Assembly: GCF_024195285.1 (NCBI RefSeq)
Contig: NZ_JALHBS010000023.1
Coordinates: 1 to 36,953 of the forward strand
Origin: Aurantimonas marianensis
GTDB taxonomy: Bacteria > Pseudomonadota > Alphaproteobacteria > Rhizobiales > Rhizobiaceae
Direction of reading: 5' to 3'
Length of the DNA stretch: 36,953 bases
Shown: positions 1-11,475 of the stretch, piece by piece
Position numbering within the stretch: the first letter of the stretch is position 1
Layout of the letters: the number at the start of each line of letters is the position of its first letter
Notes under the pieces: model-generated
Seen by the model: the letters and a program-made list of their open reading frames with translations, nothing else
What the model was told of the DNA's origin: nothing
Database searches by the model: none
Position numbers and translations under genes: made by a program

Positions 1-1169
1 CCTCGCCCCATGTCTCGGTCATCCCGGGCCTGATGATCTTCGCGCTGGTGATGAGCATCAATCTGTTCGGCGACGGCATCCGCGACGTCCTCGATCCGCG
101 TCTGCGATCCGGCGCCCTGACCCGTCCGGTCGCCCGTACCGCTATCATGCGCGATGGGCCCGCCGAAGCGCCCGTTCCAACAGCGGGCGCGGTGCTCGAC
201 ATTCAGGATTTGCGCACCGAATTCCATGTCGGCGGGTCAGTCTACAAGGCAGTCGGCGGCATCGACCTGTCCTTGAAGAAAGGCGAATGCCTCGGCCTTG
301 TCGGCGAATCCGGTTCGGGCAAATCCGTCACCGCCATGTCGGTCATGGGGCTCGTCCCGACGCCGCCGGGCCGGATCGCCGGCGCGGCGGCCTTTCTCGG
401 CGCGGAAGACCTTTTCACCGTCAGCGACGAGCGGATACGCCAGTTGCGCGGCGCCGCCGTCGCCTATGTCTTCCAGGACCCGCTGTCGACGCTACATCCG
501 CTGTTCACCGTCGGCGATCAGTTGATCGAGGCGATCCGGGCGCACCAGATCATGACCGGCTCGCAAGCGAAAAAGCGGGCGATCGACCTCCTCGATCTGG
601 TCCGCATTCCGAGCCCGGCCGAGCGGCTGAACGTGTTCCCGCATGAACTCTCCGGCGGCATGCGCCAGCGCGTCTGCATCGCCATGGCGCTCGCCAACGA
701 CGCCAAAGTGCTAATCGCCGACGAGCCGACCACCGCGCTGGACGTGACCGTGCAGTCGCAGATCCTGGCACTGATGAACCGGCTGCGCCGCGAGCGCGAC
801 ACGGCGATCCTGTTCATCACGCATGATTTCGGCGTCGTGTCGGCGATCTGCGACCGGGTCGCGGTGATGTATGCTGGCCGGATCGTGGAGACCGGCCCGA
901 CCGAGGCCATCCTGTCGGCGCCGGCTCATCCCTATACGGCGAAGCTCATTCAGTGCGTGCCGGTGCTCGGCGAACCGGAGCGCCGGCTCGACGCGATCGC
1001 GGGCCGCCCGCCGCTGGTCGACGCCCTGCCGGACGGCTGTGCCTTCGCGGCGCGCTGCCCACGGGCGCGGGCGGACTGCCGAAGCGGCGACATTGCAATG
1101 AACGGCGCGGGCGACGGGCGGGCGGTGCGCTGCCTGCATCCGTTGGCAGCAGGGGAAGCCGATGTCTGA
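1..1169 (+). CDS. Peptide-type ABC transporter, fused permease C-terminus + ATP-binding protein (DppC-DppD-like), 5' partial
   Basis: The frame is open from base 3, so the gene starts outside the window; 388 residues are visible. The first ~35 residues (VIPGLMIFALVMSINLFGDG, then RDVLDPRLR) are the typical C-terminal end of a DppC/OppC inner-membrane permease. With no stop codon the frame continues through a short linker into a complete OppD/DppD-type ATPase: Walker A GESGSGKS, Q-loop FQDP, signature LSGGMRQR, Walker B VLIADEPTTALD, H-loop ITHD, and the C-terminal oligopeptide-transporter domain with a Cys motif (GCAFAARCP). It would energise uptake of a peptide or similar solute. An internal ATG at 147 could also give a free ATPase. 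Permease-ATPase fusions of this type are known in this family. The substrate cannot be told. The next gene overlaps by 8 nt. Confidence 0.9.
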   Translation, partial: SPHVSVIPGLMIFALVMSINLFGDGIRDVLDPRLRSGALTRPVARTAIMRDGPAEAPVPTAGAVLDIQDLRTEFHVGGSVYKAVGGIDLSLKKGECLGLVGESGSGKSVTAMSVMGLVPTPPGRIAGAAAFLGAEDLFTVSDERIRQLRGAAVAYVFQDPLSTLHPLFTVGDQLIEAIRAHQIMTGSQAKKRAIDLLDLVRIPSPAERLNVFPHELSGGMRQRVCIAMALANDAKVLIADEPTTALDVTVQSQILALMNRLRRERDTAILFITHDFGVVSAICDRVAVMYAGRIVETGPTEAILSAPAHPYTAKLIQCVPVLGEPERRLDAIAGRPPLVDALPDGCAFAARCPRARADCRSGDIAMNGAGDGRAVRCLHPLAAGEADV

Positions 1170-2148
1170 CCGGACTCTCCTTGCGATCGAGGACGTCGCC
1201 AAGATCTTCGGCGGCGGGCAAACCCTGTTCGGCACCCAAAAGCCGGCGGTTCACGCGGTGCAGAGCCTGTCGCTCGACGTGAAGAAGGGCGAGACGCTCG
1301 GGATCGTCGGGGAATCGGGCTGTGGCAAGTCGACCCTGGCGCGGCTGATGATCGGGCTCGATCTGCCGACCGCCGGGCGGATCACGCTGGACGGCCGCGA
1401 CCGCGTCGCGGAGGCGAAACGCGACCGCCGGGCACTGGCGCGCAAGGTCCAGTATGTGTTCCAGGACCCAGTCGCCTCGCTCAACCCCCGCAAGACCATC
1501 CGGACGATTCTCGAGGCGCCGCTGAAACATCTCGCCGGACTGAAGGGCGACGCGCGCGCGGCCCGATTGGAAGAGCTGATGGCCGCCGTCAATCTCGCGC
1601 CGGAATTCCTCGAGCGCTATCCGCACGAGTTTTCCGGTGGCCAGGCGCAGCGCATCGGTATCGCCCGGGCGCTTGCCGCGGGACCGGAATTGATCGTTCT
1701 CGACGAGCCGGTCTCGGCGCTCGACGTCTCGATCCAGGCGCAGGTGCTCAACCTCCTCGACGATCTGAAGGACCGCTTCGGCCTCACCTATGTGTTCATC
1801 AGCCATGATCTGTCGGTGGTCGAGAGCGTCAGCGACCGCGTCGCGGTGATGTATTTCGGCCGCATCGCCGAGATCGGCCCGGCGCGGAGCGTCTTCGCGG
1901 CGCCCCGGCACCCCTACACCGATCTGTTGATGCGCTCCGCACCGGCGCCCGGACGCCACGACCTGATTCCGGAAGACGCCAACACCGAACTGCCCGATCC
2001 CTACAATCCGCCGCCGGGCTGCGCGTTTCACGCGCGCTGTCCCAACGCGACGGATGTCTGCACCTCCCGGCATCCGCCCCTCGACCCGATTCCCGGCGCC
2101 GGCGCGGACCATCTCGTGGCCTGTTACCATCCCAATGATCCGACCTGA
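1162..2148 (+). CDS. ABC transporter ATP-binding protein, OppF/DppF-like
   Basis: A 328-residue second ATPase of a dipeptide/oligopeptide/nickel-type importer. Visible motifs are Walker A GESGCGKST, Q-loop FQDPVASLNPR, signature FSGGQAQRIGIARAL, Walker B LIVLDEPVSALDVS and H-loop FISHDLS. The C-terminal oligopeptide-transporter tail carries GCAFHARCPNATDVC. The start ATG lies inside the end of the preceding fused permease/ATPase gene (8-nt overlap), so the two are translationally coupled and should form the usual heterodimeric motor. Upstream components (solute-binding protein and first permease) are outside the window. Confidence 0.93.
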   Translation: MSDRTLLAIEDVAKIFGGGQTLFGTQKPAVHAVQSLSLDVKKGETLGIVGESGCGKSTLARLMIGLDLPTAGRITLDGRDRVAEAKRDRRALARKVQYVFQDPVASLNPRKTIRTILEAPLKHLAGLKGDARAARLEELMAAVNLAPEFLERYPHEFSGGQAQRIGIARALAAGPELIVLDEPVSALDVSIQAQVLNLLDDLKDRFGLTYVFISHDLSVVESVSDRVAVMYFGRIAEIGPARSVFAAPRHPYTDLLMRSAPAPGRHDLIPEDANTELPDPYNPPPGCAFHARCPNATDVCTSRHPPLDPIPGAGADHLVACYHPNDPT

Positions 2149-2152
2149 TCCC

Positions 2153-2941
2153 ATGCCGGAAAAGCTCCCCCTCGGCCTGGCCTCGCGCGCGCCGGACAGC
2201 GGTTCGAGGCGCCGCAAACGACCGGATATCATCGCCGACCAGCTTCGCGAGCTGATCGTCGCGAACGGCCTGCGGCCGGGCGATCCGATCGCGCCGGAGT
2301 GGTTCCACTCCCAAGACCTGAGAGCCTCGCGCGGGACGCTACGCGAGGCGTTGAAAATCCTTGAATTCCAGGGGCTGATCACCAGCAAGACCGGCCCCGG
2401 CGGCGGGATTTTCGTCTCCTCGGTCAGCCCTGACCAGGCCATTCGCCTGTTGGACAATCTGTTTCTGTTCGAACAGCCCTCGATCGCGAATATCTACGCG
2501 CTGCGCAAATGGGTCGAGCCGGAACTCGCCGCGAGCGTCGCCGGCAAATTGTCGCCGGACGGCTTCGCGGCCCTGCAGTCCACCATACGGCTCTATGAGG
2601 ACGAGCCGACGACCGCGGAGGAGGAATACGCCCAGCGCCTGGCGGAGCTCGATTTCCACGAAGAGCTGACGCGCCATTGCGACAACCCGCTGCTGGCCTT
2701 CATCGGCCGGTTCCTGTTGAGCCTGTTGCGCGAGATGACGGTCTGCCGGGCGATCTATCAGGAACCCAATCCCGGCCTGCGCGAGACCGGCCTGCATTAC
2801 CAGGTGCGCCTGTTGCGGGCGCTCAAGGCGGGCGATCCGGAACTGTGCCGCATGATCATGCGCGGCCATATGATCGAAGCGGAAAAATACATGCTCGAGC
2901 GTGCGGCGGTACGCGTGCGTCCGCGCAAGCGCGGGGCATGA
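2153..2941 (+). CDS. GntR-family transcriptional regulator, FCD (FadR-like) type
   Basis: A 262-residue regulator. Residues ~15-85 form a GntR winged helix (RPDIIADQLRELIVANGLRPGD, with the recognition part ASRGTLREALKILEFQGLI). The rest is an all-helical FCD ligand domain with the metal/ligand-type pattern of acidic and His residues (ELDFHEELTRHCDNPLL and a later GHMIEAEKYM). It follows the ABC ATPase within a few bases, so it is probably co-transcribed and may control the importer; that is inference. ATG 2153 was chosen; ATG 2135, overlapping the previous stop, is also possible. Neither has a clear Shine-Dalgarno. The gene ends just before a strong bidirectional terminator. Confidence 0.88.
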   Translation: MPEKLPLGLASRAPDSGSRRRKRPDIIADQLRELIVANGLRPGDPIAPEWFHSQDLRASRGTLREALKILEFQGLITSKTGPGGGIFVSSVSPDQAIRLLDNLFLFEQPSIANIYALRKWVEPELAASVAGKLSPDGFAALQSTIRLYEDEPTTAEEEYAQRLAELDFHEELTRHCDNPLLAFIGRFLLSLLREMTVCRAIYQEPNPGLRETGLHYQVRLLRALKAGDPELCRMIMRGHMIEAEKYMLERAAVRVRPRKRGA

Positions 2942-2983
2942 TGCGACCGTCCTGGCCGTAAGCCGGCGCGCGGCCGCGAAAAA

Positions 2984-3007
2984 AAAAGCGGCCCGAAGGC
3001 CGCTTTT
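2984..3007. terminator. Bidirectional intrinsic terminator between GntR gene and DoxX gene
   Basis: A 10-bp perfect stem AAAAGCGGCC / GGCCGCTTTT closes on a CGAA tetraloop. Runs of A on the left and T on the right give a U-tract in both transcripts. It lies between two convergent genes and should end both. Confidence 0.88.
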
Positions 3008-3032
3008 GGGAGCATACGATCGTGAGGGCGGC

Positions 3033-3413
3033 TCAGGCGTAGCGGCTTTCGCGCTTGGCCTTGTCGACGGCCATGGCGCCGGCGCCGGCACCGGCGAGCA
3101 CCAGGAACCCGCCGGCGAGCGCGATGTTCTTCATCAGGACGTTCGGCTCGGCGAGATGGGCGATGAGCCCGGTCGCGACGCAGAACGCCGCCAGCGCGAT
3201 CGCGACGATGCGGGTCTGGAACCCGGCGAGGATCGCCAGGCCGCCGAACAGTTCGAACGCACCGGTCAGATAGGCCATGACCAGCGGCGCGGGAAAGCCG
3301 AGGCTGCCGAGATAGCCGGCGAAACCCGCCACCCCGGTGAGCTTGCCGAAACCGGCGACGATGAAGATGATCGACAGGAGAACCCGGCCGACGAGGATAA
3401 GATTGGCATTCAT
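3033..3413 (-). CDS. DoxX family membrane protein
   Basis: A small integral membrane protein of 126 residues with four hydrophobic segments and the DoxX-family layout (GRVLLSIIFIVAGFGKL near the N-terminus, then FELFGGLAIL, and a polar C-terminus KAKRESRYA). DoxX proteins are linked to redox or thiol stress and quinone-related functions, but no specific role can be assigned here. ATG at 3413 is preferred over the longer frame because a GGAG lies about 9 nt upstream and the longer N-terminus is non-hydrophobic. It lies downstream of fumC on the same strand with a 178-nt gap and ends at the shared bidirectional terminator. Confidence 0.88.
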   Translation of the reverse strand: MNANLILVGRVLLSIIFIVAGFGKLTGVAGFAGYLGSLGFPAPLVMAYLTGAFELFGGLAILAGFQTRIVAIALAAFCVATGLIAHLAEPNVLMKNIALAGGFLVLAGAGAGAMAVDKAKRESRYA

Positions 3414-3591
3414 GCCGAAAGGCTCCGTATGCGGGAGAGGAACGCGAGGGCGCCTCTCTCCCTGTTGCGATGCCCGAAGGTAACGCGAATTCGGAAGCAA
3501 TACAGCCAGTCTGCAGCCGACGAAACGTCAACCAAAAGTGATACAATCAAAAACCAGGGGTGACGATCGGGCCGACCGCTTCGCTTCCGCC

Positions 3592-4980
<1,389 letters not shown>

Positions 4981-5110
4981 CTGATGCCCTCGCTGCTCTG
5001 CCATGTCGCTGCGGCCTGCTTAACTGGCGCACGCGTGGATCGGAAGGGGCCGGGGTCGCGTAAAATCGGTTTAGATCGAGCCAGGACTCGACGGCAGCGG
5101 CGCCCGAACG

Positions 5111-5138
5111 AAAACGGGCGGATCGCACGACCCGCCCG
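5111..5138 (-). terminator. Intrinsic terminator of the molybdenum hydroxylase operon
   Basis: On the minus strand CGGGCGG pairs with CCGCCCG around a 10-nt loop and is followed by TTTTCGTT. It begins about 23 nt after the cytochrome c stop codon. Confidence 0.7.
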
Positions 5139-5160
5139 CCGGATGTCGCTGCAGATCGCC

Positions 5161-5877
5161 TTACGCGGCCGGGCAGTGGGCTCCGGTCGCGACCCAGGCC
5201 TCGTAGAGCTGGCCGAACTGTTCCTGCGTGCCCGGCACCGGCTCGCGGCCTTCGCCCGGATTCCAGCCCCAGCCGACGAGGTCGTCCTTCGCCATGTGCT
5301 CGACCAGCTCGGCAAGGGTCTTGCCGCCGTTGCGGTTCTCGTCCTTGATCTGTTCGCAGATCTCGCCGAGCGTTTTGCCTTCCCAGGCCATTTCGATCGG
5401 CGCGAGATGCCAGTTCGGATTGCCCGGGATCGACTGGATGTCCTCCGTCTGGGCGACGATTTCGACGTTCTCGGCGCCGTGGCAGGTATTGCACATCATG
5501 CCGGGCGCACCGAAATTGGCGGCGCCGCGCACCACCGGCGGTTCGTGCAGCGCCATCTCGTCACCCTGAAGCGGCGAGTCGCCGCGCGGATGGCAGTTCA
5601 CGCAGCGCGGATCCTGAAGTACCTTGCCGGTTTCCTCGAAGATCGCAATCGAGCGCTCCGTCTCGTCGGCGATGGGATCGAAGTCGGCGACCGACTTCAG
5701 CGACCCCGCGCCGGCATCGGCAAGGGCAGCCGAAGAGGCGGCGCGCGCCGTCTGAGACACGTTTTCCTGCGCCGGGCTCGGCCCCGCCCCGAGGATGAAG
5801 CTCGCGGCCAGAGCCAGACCGGCCAAACGACGTTTAAGAATTGTTGTCGATGTCACTTCGAATATCCCGTTGTTCAC
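5161..5877 (-). CDS. Di-haem cytochrome c subunit of a periplasmic molybdenum hydroxylase
   Basis: A 238-residue exported protein: basic start (LKRRLAGLALAASFILGAG) and a likely signal-peptidase site near SPAQEN. It carries two c-type haem sites, CVNCH and CNTCH. It should take electrons from the molybdenum hydroxylase encoded just upstream and pass them to the respiratory chain. The GTG start at 5877 overlaps the upstream stop by 4 nt (GTGA), so translation is coupled; a second GTG at 5856 is also possible. Such cytochromes next to IorAB-like genes are sometimes annotated as isoquinoline 1-oxidoreductase subunits; the substrate is not determined. A terminator follows. Confidence 0.85.
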   Translation of the reverse strand: MNNGIFEVTSTTILKRRLAGLALAASFILGAGPSPAQENVSQTARAASSAALADAGAGSLKSVADFDPIADETERSIAIFEETGKVLQDPRCVNCHPRGDSPLQGDEMALHEPPVVRGAANFGAPGMMCNTCHGAENVEIVAQTEDIQSIPGNPNWHLAPIEMAWEGKTLGEICEQIKDENRNGGKTLAELVEHMAKDDLVGWGWNPGEGREPVPGTQEQFGQLYEAWVATGAHCPAA

Positions 5878-8033
5878 GACGTCTGCGCCTTGACAATCGG
5901 CAATTGCCGCACCGGCTGACCGGTCAGGCGGCGCCAGGCATTGGCGACGGCCGGTCCGATCGGCGGTGTGCCGGGTTCGCCGACGCCGGTCGGCGCCTCG
6001 CTGGATTCGATGATCGCCACCTCGACCTCGGGCATTTCGTTGATCCGCAGCGAGCGGTAGTCGTGGAAATTCGACTGCACGATCGCGCCGCCCTCGCCGA
6101 GGGTGATCTCGTCGAACAGCACGGCGCCGAGGCCGTAGCCGATGCCGCCTTCCATCTGTGCCCGGATGATGTTGGGGTTGACCGCGACACCGCAATCGAC
6201 CGCGCACCAGACCTTGTGGACACGCGGTTCCCCATTGTTTCCGATCGAGACTTCGGCGATCTCGGCGACATAGGTGTTGAAGCTCTTGTGGACGGCGACG
6301 CCGCGCTGCCGGCCTTCCGTCACCGCCGAGCCCCAGTCGGCCAGTTCCGCCACTTTCCGCAAGGCGCCTGCGTGGCGGGGATAGTCAGCAAGCAGCGCGA
6401 GGCGGCCTTCCACCGGGTCCTTGCCGGCCTTTTCCAGCAACTCGTCAATAAACGTCTCGACGGCGAAGCCGGTATGGGAGTGGCCGACCGAGCGCCACCA
6501 CAGCACCGTCACCGGCGATTGCGGCTGATGCGAGAACACCCGCAGATTGGGAATGGCGTAGGGCAGATCCGCCGCGCCCTCGACCGAGGTCTCGTCCAGT
6601 TCGGTCTTTTGCATGACCGATTGTCCGGCGATCTGCTGGTCCCAGCCGACGATGTTGCCGTCGGCGTCCATCGCGCCCTTGAGCTTGTGGACGAAGATCG
6701 GGCGGTAGAAGCCGCCGCGAATGTCGTCCTCGCGGGTCCAGATATGCTTGATCGGCCGGGTCATGCCGGAGGCTTTGAAGGCCTCGGCCGCTTCGCGCAT
6801 GTAGGGCGAGCCGAACTGCGCCCGGCGGCCGAAGCTGCCGCCGGCAAGCTGGGTGTTGACCCGCACCTTGGCCGGGTCGACGCCGCACACCTCGGCGATG
6901 GCCGCCTTGTCCTGGCCGGGAAATTGCGAGCCGTTGTAGCAATCGATCGAGCCATCCTCGGCCTGGATCAGCACCGCGTCGAGCGGCTCCATCGGCGCGT
7001 GGGCGAGATAGGGAAACACGATCTCGCGCTCCAGCACCGTGGTGCCGTCGGCATTCATCGCGCCTCCGACATCGCCGGTATTGGTGGCCTCCAGTCCAGT
7101 CTCCGAGAAAAGCGCGCGATAGGCGTCGTAAATCTCCTCACTGGAGCGGGTCTCCGCCTTGGACAGATCCCATTCGACGCTCAATGCCTCGCGCCCTTTC
7201 AGCGCGGCGAAGGTGTTCTCGGCGAAGACCGCGACGCCCCCTGTGATCTGTTTTACGTCGACGACGCCGGGAACCTTGCGGGCGTCCGTGTCGTCGAAGC
7301 TCTTCACCGTGGCGCCGAAATGCGCCGGTCGCGCGACCATGGCGATCAGCATGTCGTCGGCGAGAACGTCGAGGGTGAACACCGCCTGACCGTTGGTCTT
7401 CTCCGGCGTGTCGAGTTTCGGCCGGTCGGTGCCGATCAGCACAAAATCCTTCGGATCCTTGAGTTTCGGCTCGGCCGGCGCCTCCATGGTGGCGGCTTTC
7501 TCGGCAAGCTCGCCGAAGCCCGACTCCTTGCCCGACGCCGCGTGCCGGATGCGGCCTTTTGCGACGGTGATCTCTTCAGCCGAAACACCCCACTCCTCGG
7601 CCGCCGCGGCGACCAGCATCGCCCGCGCGGTGGCGCCGGCCTTGCGCATCTGCTCGTAGGAATTGGCGATCGCGGTCGAGCCGCCGGTTCCCTGAATGCC
7701 GAAGGCGAGATTGGCATAGAGTTCGTCATCGGCCGGGGCGGCGGCGACGCGCATCTGGCTCCAATCGGCGTCGAGTTCCTCGGCCACCAGCGTCGTCAGC
7801 CCGGTATAAGGACCCTGACCGAACTCGATGTGTTTCGACAGCACCGTCACCAGGCCGTCCGGCGCGATGCGCACGAATGCATTGAGATCTTGAACCGGCC
7901 CCGTCGCGCCGGCCGGCGCGCCTTGCAGCAGGGAAGCGGCGGCTCTGCCGCGCATGGCGAGACTCACGCCGATCACCAGGCCGGCGCCGGCGAGGAAGCC
8001 GCGCCGTGTCGTTTGAATGGTCTGGATATTCAT
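5874..8033 (-). CDS. Xanthine dehydrogenase-family molybdopterin-binding subunit (IorB-like), Tat-exported
   Basis: A 719-residue large subunit of a molybdenum hydroxylase of the isoquinoline 1-oxidoreductase / membrane-linked aldehyde dehydrogenase type. A twin-arginine signal is present at residues 8-35 (TTRRGFLAGAGLVIG), so the folded enzyme is exported to the periplasm. Visible cofactor and active-site segments are GGSFGRRAQFGS and the C-terminal GVGEPGTPPIGPA, which holds the catalytic Glu of this family. The duplicated molybdopterin-binding domain layout fits the length. The substrate (N-heterocycle or aldehyde) cannot be read from sequence. It starts 3 nt after the 2Fe-2S subunit and overlaps the cytochrome c gene, so the three form one operon. 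Confidence 0.92.
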   Translation of the reverse strand: MNIQTIQTTRRGFLAGAGLVIGVSLAMRGRAAASLLQGAPAGATGPVQDLNAFVRIAPDGLVTVLSKHIEFGQGPYTGLTTLVAEELDADWSQMRVAAAPADDELYANLAFGIQGTGGSTAIANSYEQMRKAGATARAMLVAAAAEEWGVSAEEITVAKGRIRHAASGKESGFGELAEKAATMEAPAEPKLKDPKDFVLIGTDRPKLDTPEKTNGQAVFTLDVLADDMLIAMVARPAHFGATVKSFDDTDARKVPGVVDVKQITGGVAVFAENTFAALKGREALSVEWDLSKAETRSSEEIYDAYRALFSETGLEATNTGDVGGAMNADGTTVLEREIVFPYLAHAPMEPLDAVLIQAEDGSIDCYNGSQFPGQDKAAIAEVCGVDPAKVRVNTQLAGGSFGRRAQFGSPYMREAAEAFKASGMTRPIKHIWTREDDIRGGFYRPIFVHKLKGAMDADGNIVGWDQQIAGQSVMQKTELDETSVEGAADLPYAIPNLRVFSHQPQSPVTVLWWRSVGHSHTGFAVETFIDELLEKAGKDPVEGRLALLADYPRHAGALRKVAELADWGSAVTEGRQRGVAVHKSFNTYVAEIAEVSIGNNGEPRVHKVWCAVDCGVAVNPNIIRAQMEGGIGYGLGAVLFDEITLGEGGAIVQSNFHDYRSLRINEMPEVEVAIIESSEAPTGVGEPGTPPIGPAVANAWRRLTGQPVRQLPIVKAQTS

Positions 8034-8036
8034 GGC

Positions 8037-8495
8037 TCAGCCCTCCAGCTTCGCGGCGGCGTCATGGATCGCCTGGCGAATGCGGACATAGGTGGCGCAA
8101 CGGCAAATGTTGCCGGCCATCGCGTTGTCGATGTCCTCGTCGCTCGGCTTGGGATTGAACTGCAGCAGCGAGACCGCCGACATGATCTGGCCGGACTGGC
8201 AATAGCCGCACTGGGGCACGTCGATCGCCGTCCAGGCGGCCTGCACCGCCTCGGCTTCACGGCCGCCGGCTCCTTCGATGGTCGTGACGCTCGAGCCGTC
8301 GACGGTCGAGATCGGGGTGACGCAGGAGCGGCGGGTCATGCCGTCGAGATGGACGGTGCAGGCACCGCACTGGGCGATGCCGCAGCCATATTTGGTGCCC
8401 GTGAGTTTTTCGGCGTCACGGATCACCCAGAGCAGGGGTGTGTCGGGATCGCCGTCGAATGTCTTCTCTTCACCGTTGAGCGTGAAATTGATCAA
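8037..8495 (-). CDS. (2Fe-2S)-binding subunit of molybdenum hydroxylase (IorA-like)
   Basis: A 152-residue small subunit with two [2Fe-2S] clusters. The N-terminal plant-ferredoxin-type cluster is [16 protein letters not shown] plus a later Cys (RRSC). The C-terminal helical cluster domain is [11 protein letters not shown] ... GNICRCATY. It relays electrons from the molybdenum centre to the cytochrome c. It has no signal peptide of its own, so it is expected to be co-exported with the Tat-targeted large subunit. First gene of the operon; the start is followed by a normal family N-terminus ([10 protein letters not shown]). Confidence 0.94.
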   Translation of the reverse strand: MINFTLNGEEKTFDGDPDTPLLWVIRDAEKLTGTKYGCGIAQCGACTVHLDGMTRRSCVTPISTVDGSSVTTIEGAGGREAEAVQAAWTAIDVPQCGYCQSGQIMSAVSLLQFNPKPSDEDIDNAMAGNICRCATYVRIRQAIHDAAAKLEG

Positions 8496-8721
8496 GGAAC
8501 GCCTCCTTCGGGTCGGCGAATGCCAAACGCACGCGATCTGCGCGCGACAGGAACGAACTGGGATAGGAGGGAATTAGTCGCAGCCCGGCGACTGGCGAGG
8601 TCGAAAAGGCAGATCCAGTTTGAACGCTGCGTTCACACTGTCGCCCTCACCTTGAAGCGGGGCTTGCGGGGCCTGCGACGAATGCGCGCGGCTCGTGAAA
8701 TACCTGGCGCCATACGTGTAA

Positions 8722-8749
8722 AGGGCCGCTCCCGACCGGGAGCGGCCCT
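8722..8749 (-). terminator. Hairpin terminator downstream of csbD-like gene
   Basis: An 11-12 bp perfect stem (GGGCCGCTCCC / GGGAGCGGCCC, GACC loop) lies 25 nt after the csbD stop. On the minus strand only a short TTT follows, so termination may be modest. Confidence 0.65.
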
Positions 8750-8773
8750 ATCAAGCCTCACGATCAGCAACTG

Positions 8774-8956
8774 CTAGCTGGTCTGGTCACGCACCGCATC
8801 CTTGACCTTGCCGTAATTCTTCTGGGTCTTGCCCTCGGCCTGATCGACCTTGCCGTCGGCCTCCATGCGCTCGTTGCCGACGGCTTTGCCCGCTGCTTCC
8901 TTGAGCTTGCCGCCGGCTTCCTTGGCGCCGCCCTCGATCTCGTTCTTGTCAACCAT
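8774..8956 (-). CDS. CsbD family stress protein
   Basis: A 60-residue hydrophilic protein with the CsbD repeat pattern: MVDKNEIEGGAKEAGGKLKE, then GNERMEADGKVDQAEGKTQ. Proteins of this family accumulate in general stress and stationary phase; their molecular role is unknown. The start is supported by AAAGGAAT about 8 nt upstream. An EcfG-type promoter (GGAAC-N16-CGTT) lies about 55 nt upstream, which fits general-stress control. A hairpin terminator follows. Confidence 0.93.
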   Translation of the reverse strand: MVDKNEIEGGAKEAGGKLKEAAGKAVGNERMEADGKVDQAEGKTQKNYGKVKDAVRDQTS

Positions 8957-9010
8957 GATTCCATTCCTTTCGGAAAAATAGTCCGGCGAACTGCCGGGCT
9001 TCGGAAAACA

Positions 9011-9035
9011 AACGCGTTTTTCGAGGTCGCGTTCC
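9011..9035 (-). promoter_or_regulatory. EcfG-type general stress promoter of csbD-like gene
   Basis: Read on the minus strand, GGAAC (9035-9031), exactly 16 nt, then CGTT (9014-9011). This matches the alphaproteobacterial EcfG (general stress response sigma factor) consensus. The predicted transcript would start near 9002 with a 5' leader of about 45 nt before ATG 8956. Confidence 0.75.
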
Positions 9036-9070
9036 CGTGGTCGAGCGGGAATTCGTTGGCCGGGCGCGTA

Positions 9071-9106
9071 AAAAAGGAAGGGGCCCGGCGATGCCGAGCC
9101 CCTTCC
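9071..9106 (-). terminator. Intrinsic terminator of groES-groEL
   Basis: On the minus strand GGAAGGGGC pairs with GCCCCTTCC, with an inner CGGC/GCCG stem, and is followed directly by TTTTTT. It lies about 50 nt after the groEL stop. Confidence 0.9.
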
Positions 9107-9156
9107 AGATCGTTACGGTGCGCGATGATGGCCTTCCGCGAAGCCTGACGGCTTTT

Positions 9157-10893
<1,737 letters not shown>

Positions 10894-11190
10894 TTAGGCG
10901 ACGACGCCCATGATGTCGGATTCCTTCATGATCAGAAGGTCTTCGCCGTTGAGCTTGACCTCGGTGCCCGACCATTTGCCGAACAGCACGCGGTCGCCGG
11001 CCTTGACGTCGAGCGCGATGACCTTGCCGCTCTCGTCGCGAGCGCCGGAGCCGACGGCGATGATCTCGCCTTCCTGAGGCTTTTCCTTCGCCGTGTCCGG
11101 AATGATGATCCCGCCAGCGGTCTTGGCTTCGGATTCCACCCGGCGTACGACGACGCGATCGTGCAGGGGACGGAAATTCACAGCTGCCAT
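10894..11190 (-). CDS. groES: Co-chaperonin GroES (10 kDa)
   Basis: A 98-residue co-chaperonin that caps the GroEL ring. The N-terminus [13 protein letters not shown] and the mobile loop [16 protein letters not shown] are typical. ATG 11190 is supported by AAGGG about 10 nt upstream. First gene of the groESL operon; a CIRCE element lies 64 nt upstream. Confidence 0.98.
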   Translation of the reverse strand: MAAVNFRPLHDRVVVRRVESEAKTAGGIIIPDTAKEKPQEGEIIAVGSGARDESGKVIALDVKAGDRVLFGKWSGTEVKLNGEDLLIMKESDIMGVVA

Positions 11191-11253
11191 GTTCGTTGAA
11201 CCCTTCGTTGAACGAATGCGGCCGGACCCAGAACGGGACCCGGCTCGAAGAAT

Positions 11254-11280
11254 TTGGCACTCACCATTGGAGAGTGCTAA
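11254..11280 (-). promoter_or_regulatory. CIRCE operator (HrcA binding site) of groESL
   Basis: Inverted repeat TTGGCACTC-N9-GAGTGCTAA; read on the minus strand it is TTAGCACTC-N9-GAGTGCCAA. This differs from the CIRCE consensus at one base. It lies just downstream of the -10 region, where HrcA would block groESL transcription until heat shock. Confidence 0.95.
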
Positions 11281-11288
11281 CGACGAGG

Positions 11289-11318
11289 CAGATAGGGTGG
11301 CGCGCGGCGCGATGTCAA
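11289..11318 (-). promoter_or_regulatory. Sigma70-like promoter of groESL
   Basis: On the minus strand a consensus -35 TTGACA (11318-11313) is followed after 17-18 nt by a -10 candidate CTATCT/TATCTG (11295-11289). CIRCE begins within 10 nt downstream, the expected arrangement. An RpoH-type promoter was not seen. Confidence 0.7.
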
Positions 11319-11475
11319 GATGTCGAGCAGAGCGGCCGACAGGATTTTTTACGGGTTGGCGAAGCCGGGTGGGGCTCTCTCCCTCGGACGGCCGGCCGGG
11401 CCAAGCACCGCCTTGACCCGTCGGCGGCCCCCCTCTATCGCCTCGGGCGATCAGTTGAAAGACAGCGGGCCGTCG

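Noticed and set aside
5841-8777. 978-codon open frame opposite the molybdenum hydroxylase genes
   Set aside because: Antisense shadow; composition rich in His/Arg/Gly/Asp without domains, while the minus-strand genes have clear motifs.
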